Of a stretch of 64,000 bases of DNA, positions 63,122 to 64,000 are shown in pieces. A model generated the notes under the pieces. It was not told the DNA's origin, did no database searches, and worked only from the letters and a program-made list of their open reading frames with translations. The position numbers and the translations under genes were made by a program. Source of the stretch: Microbacterium proteolyticum. Its GTDB lineage: Bacteria > Actinomycetota > Actinomycetes > Actinomycetales > Microbacteriaceae. Positions within the stretch are counted from its first letter, which is position 1; each line of letters starts with the position of its first letter. The stretch is taken from assembly GCF_030818075.1 (NCBI RefSeq), contig NZ_JAUSZZ010000001.1:2728001-2792000 (forward strand). The letters are read 5' to 3'.

Positions 63122-63631
63122 TCAGCCGCGCAGGACGCGCTCGGTGATGCTCTTGCCGCCGCGGCCGACGGCGAGCAGACCCGACTGCGCGAGCTCCTTC
63201 ACGCCGAAGGGCTCGATGGCCTTGAGGAAGGCGCCGACCTTGCCCGAGTCGCCGGTGATCTCGATGACCATGGCGTCGGGGGCGTAGTCGACGACCGACG
63301 CGCGGAACAGGTTGACGACCTCGACCACGTTCGAGCGCGTGGCGTTGTCGGCGCGTACCTTCACCAGCACGTGCTCGCGCTGAACGGATGCCGACGGGTC
63401 GAGCTCGACGATCTTGATGACGTTGATGAGCTTGTTCAGCTGCTTGGTCACCTGCTCGAGGGGAAGTCCCTCGACGTCGACGACCACCGTGATGCGCGAG
63501 AGTCCGGGCACCTCGGTGACGCCCACGGCGAGCGACTCGATGTTGAAGCCGCGCCGGGCGAAGAGCCCCGCGACGCGGGTGAGCAGACCCGGCTTGTCCT
63601 CGACGAGGAGGCTCAGAACGTGACGAGACAT
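63122..63631 (-). CDS. ilvN: Acetolactate synthase small (regulatory) subunit
   Basis: IlvN binds valine and regulates acetolactate synthase. The 169-residue product has an N-terminal ACT domain (about 4-78), HVLSLLVEDKPGLLTRVAGLFARRGFNIESLAVG, and the C-terminal domain seen in two-domain IlvN. It follows ilvB by one base, so the subunits are made together. Confidence 0.96.
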   Translation of the reverse strand: MSRHVLSLLVEDKPGLLTRVAGLFARRGFNIESLAVGVTEVPGLSRITVVVDVEGLPLEQVTKQLNKLINVIKIVELDPSASVQREHVLVKVRADNATRSNVVEVVNLFRASVVDYAPDAMVIEITGDSGKVGAFLKAIEPFGVKELAQSGLLAVGRGGKSITERVLRG

Positions 63632-63632
63632 C

Positions 63633-64000
63633 TCAGTCCTCCTGCTCGGCGAAGGCGGGCGAGTGGTCCCGCGCGTACTGCACGTAGCTGTTGCTGACGC
63701 CCTGCGGGACCATCGGCCACACCATCGCGTCCGCGCTCACGACGAAGTCGATGACCACGGGGCGGTCGTTCGTGTCGAGCGCGAGCTGGATGGCGGCGTC
63801 GATCTCGTCTTCCTTCTCGACGCGGATCGCGAGGCAACCGTACGCCTCGGCGAGCTTGACGAAGTCGGGGATGCGACGCGTGCCGTGACCGGTGTTGAGG
63901 TCGGTGTTGGAGTGACGGCCGTCGAAGAACAGCGTCTGCCACTGGCGCACCATGCCCAGCGAAGAGTTGTTGATGATCGCGACCTTGATCGGGATGTCGT
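63633..64000 (-). CDS. ilvB: Acetolactate synthase large subunit (partial, 3' end)
   Basis: Only the C-terminal 122 residues or so are in the window; the rest lies beyond the right edge. The visible part has the TPP-enzyme pattern NNSSLGMVRQWQTLFF, then DFVKLAEAYGCLAIRVEKEDE and VVIDFVVSADAMVWPMVPQG. It encodes the catalytic subunit that condenses pyruvate to acetolactate. Coupled to ilvN. Confidence 0.95.
   Translation of the reverse strand, partial: DIPIKVAIINNSSLGMVRQWQTLFFDGRHSNTDLNTGHGTRRIPDFVKLAEAYGCLAIRVEKEDEIDAAIQLALDTNDRPVVIDFVVSADAMVWPMVPQGVSNSYVQYARDHSPAFAEQED

Overview
The window is chromosomal DNA from a high-GC actinobacterium. It most likely comes from Microbacteriaceae, probably Microbacterium or a close relative; this is an inference from very high GC, frequent GTG starts, stop-start overlaps of the GTGA/ATGA type, tRNA genes that encode CCA, and the protein sequences themselves. 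No integrase, transposase, phage gene or CRISPR array was found. The genes are mostly core housekeeping and amino-acid biosynthesis. The unusual material sits between the genes, in several families of palindromic or tandem repeats.

Layout, left to right. 1-5.3 kb: a minus-strand cluster of smc, ftsY, a DUF2004 gene and a partial glycosylase-like gene. 5.4-7.2 kb: a plus-strand transcript with a short leader ORF, two hairpins, a 94-residue ORF and a tandem GNAT acetyltransferase. 7.3-12.8 kb: minus-strand mutM, rnc, rpmF, yceD, coaD and recG. 13-17.5 kb: rsmD, thiL, a DUF3515 lipoprotein gene, ddl and gpsA. 17.5-21.9 kb: plsC, murA, leuD and leuC, with a probable leucine attenuator ahead of leuC. 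22-24.7 kb: a PLP sulfhydrylase gene coupled to a flavin monooxygenase gene. 25-28.6 kb: terC, a small membrane protein gene, and an ECF sigma / DUF4349 pair. 28.6-30.4 kb: a tandem duplication ending in tRNA-Glu, an MBL hydrolase gene and ptsH. 30.4-34.3 kb: the fructose PTS operon fruR-fruK-fruA. 34.5-37.4 kb: a metal/cofactor ABC importer whose binding-protein gene is frameshifted. 38-42.1 kb: an Fbp-type ferric iron ABC importer. 42.2-46.2 kb: a two-component system and a large secreted protein. 46.5-49.7 kb: tRNA-Gln, gltX and a LysR gene. 49.7-53.1 kb: a class V aminotransferase, an MFS transporter and a fumarylacetoacetate-hydrolase family gene. 53.2-54.4 kb: a six-copy palindrome array. 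54.5-64 kb: ilvE, leuB, an MFS/TetR pair, serA, two small membrane protein genes, ilvC, ilvN and the 3' end of ilvB.

Branched-chain amino-acid synthesis is nearly complete here (ilvB, ilvN, ilvC, ilvE, leuB, leuC, leuD) but split over two loci 35 kb apart. PTS sugar uptake is a self-contained unit: HPr, the EIIABC permease, 1-phosphofructokinase and their DeoR repressor, whose promoter carries a striking 10-bp-phased repeat. Both metal ABC importers have a sequence close to the DtxR/IdeR box upstream, which suggests common iron control.

The best candidates for undescribed biology are: the TGCGCAGAAACA palindrome family (six tandem copies near 53.3-54.3 kb plus one diverged copy near 9.9 kb with compensatory changes in the stem); the three 73-bp hairpin repeats near 24.8 kb; the CCCTTCGACAGGCTCAGGG element, which is intergenic near 63 kb but lies in frame inside leuC; and the abundant heptamer GGATGCC.
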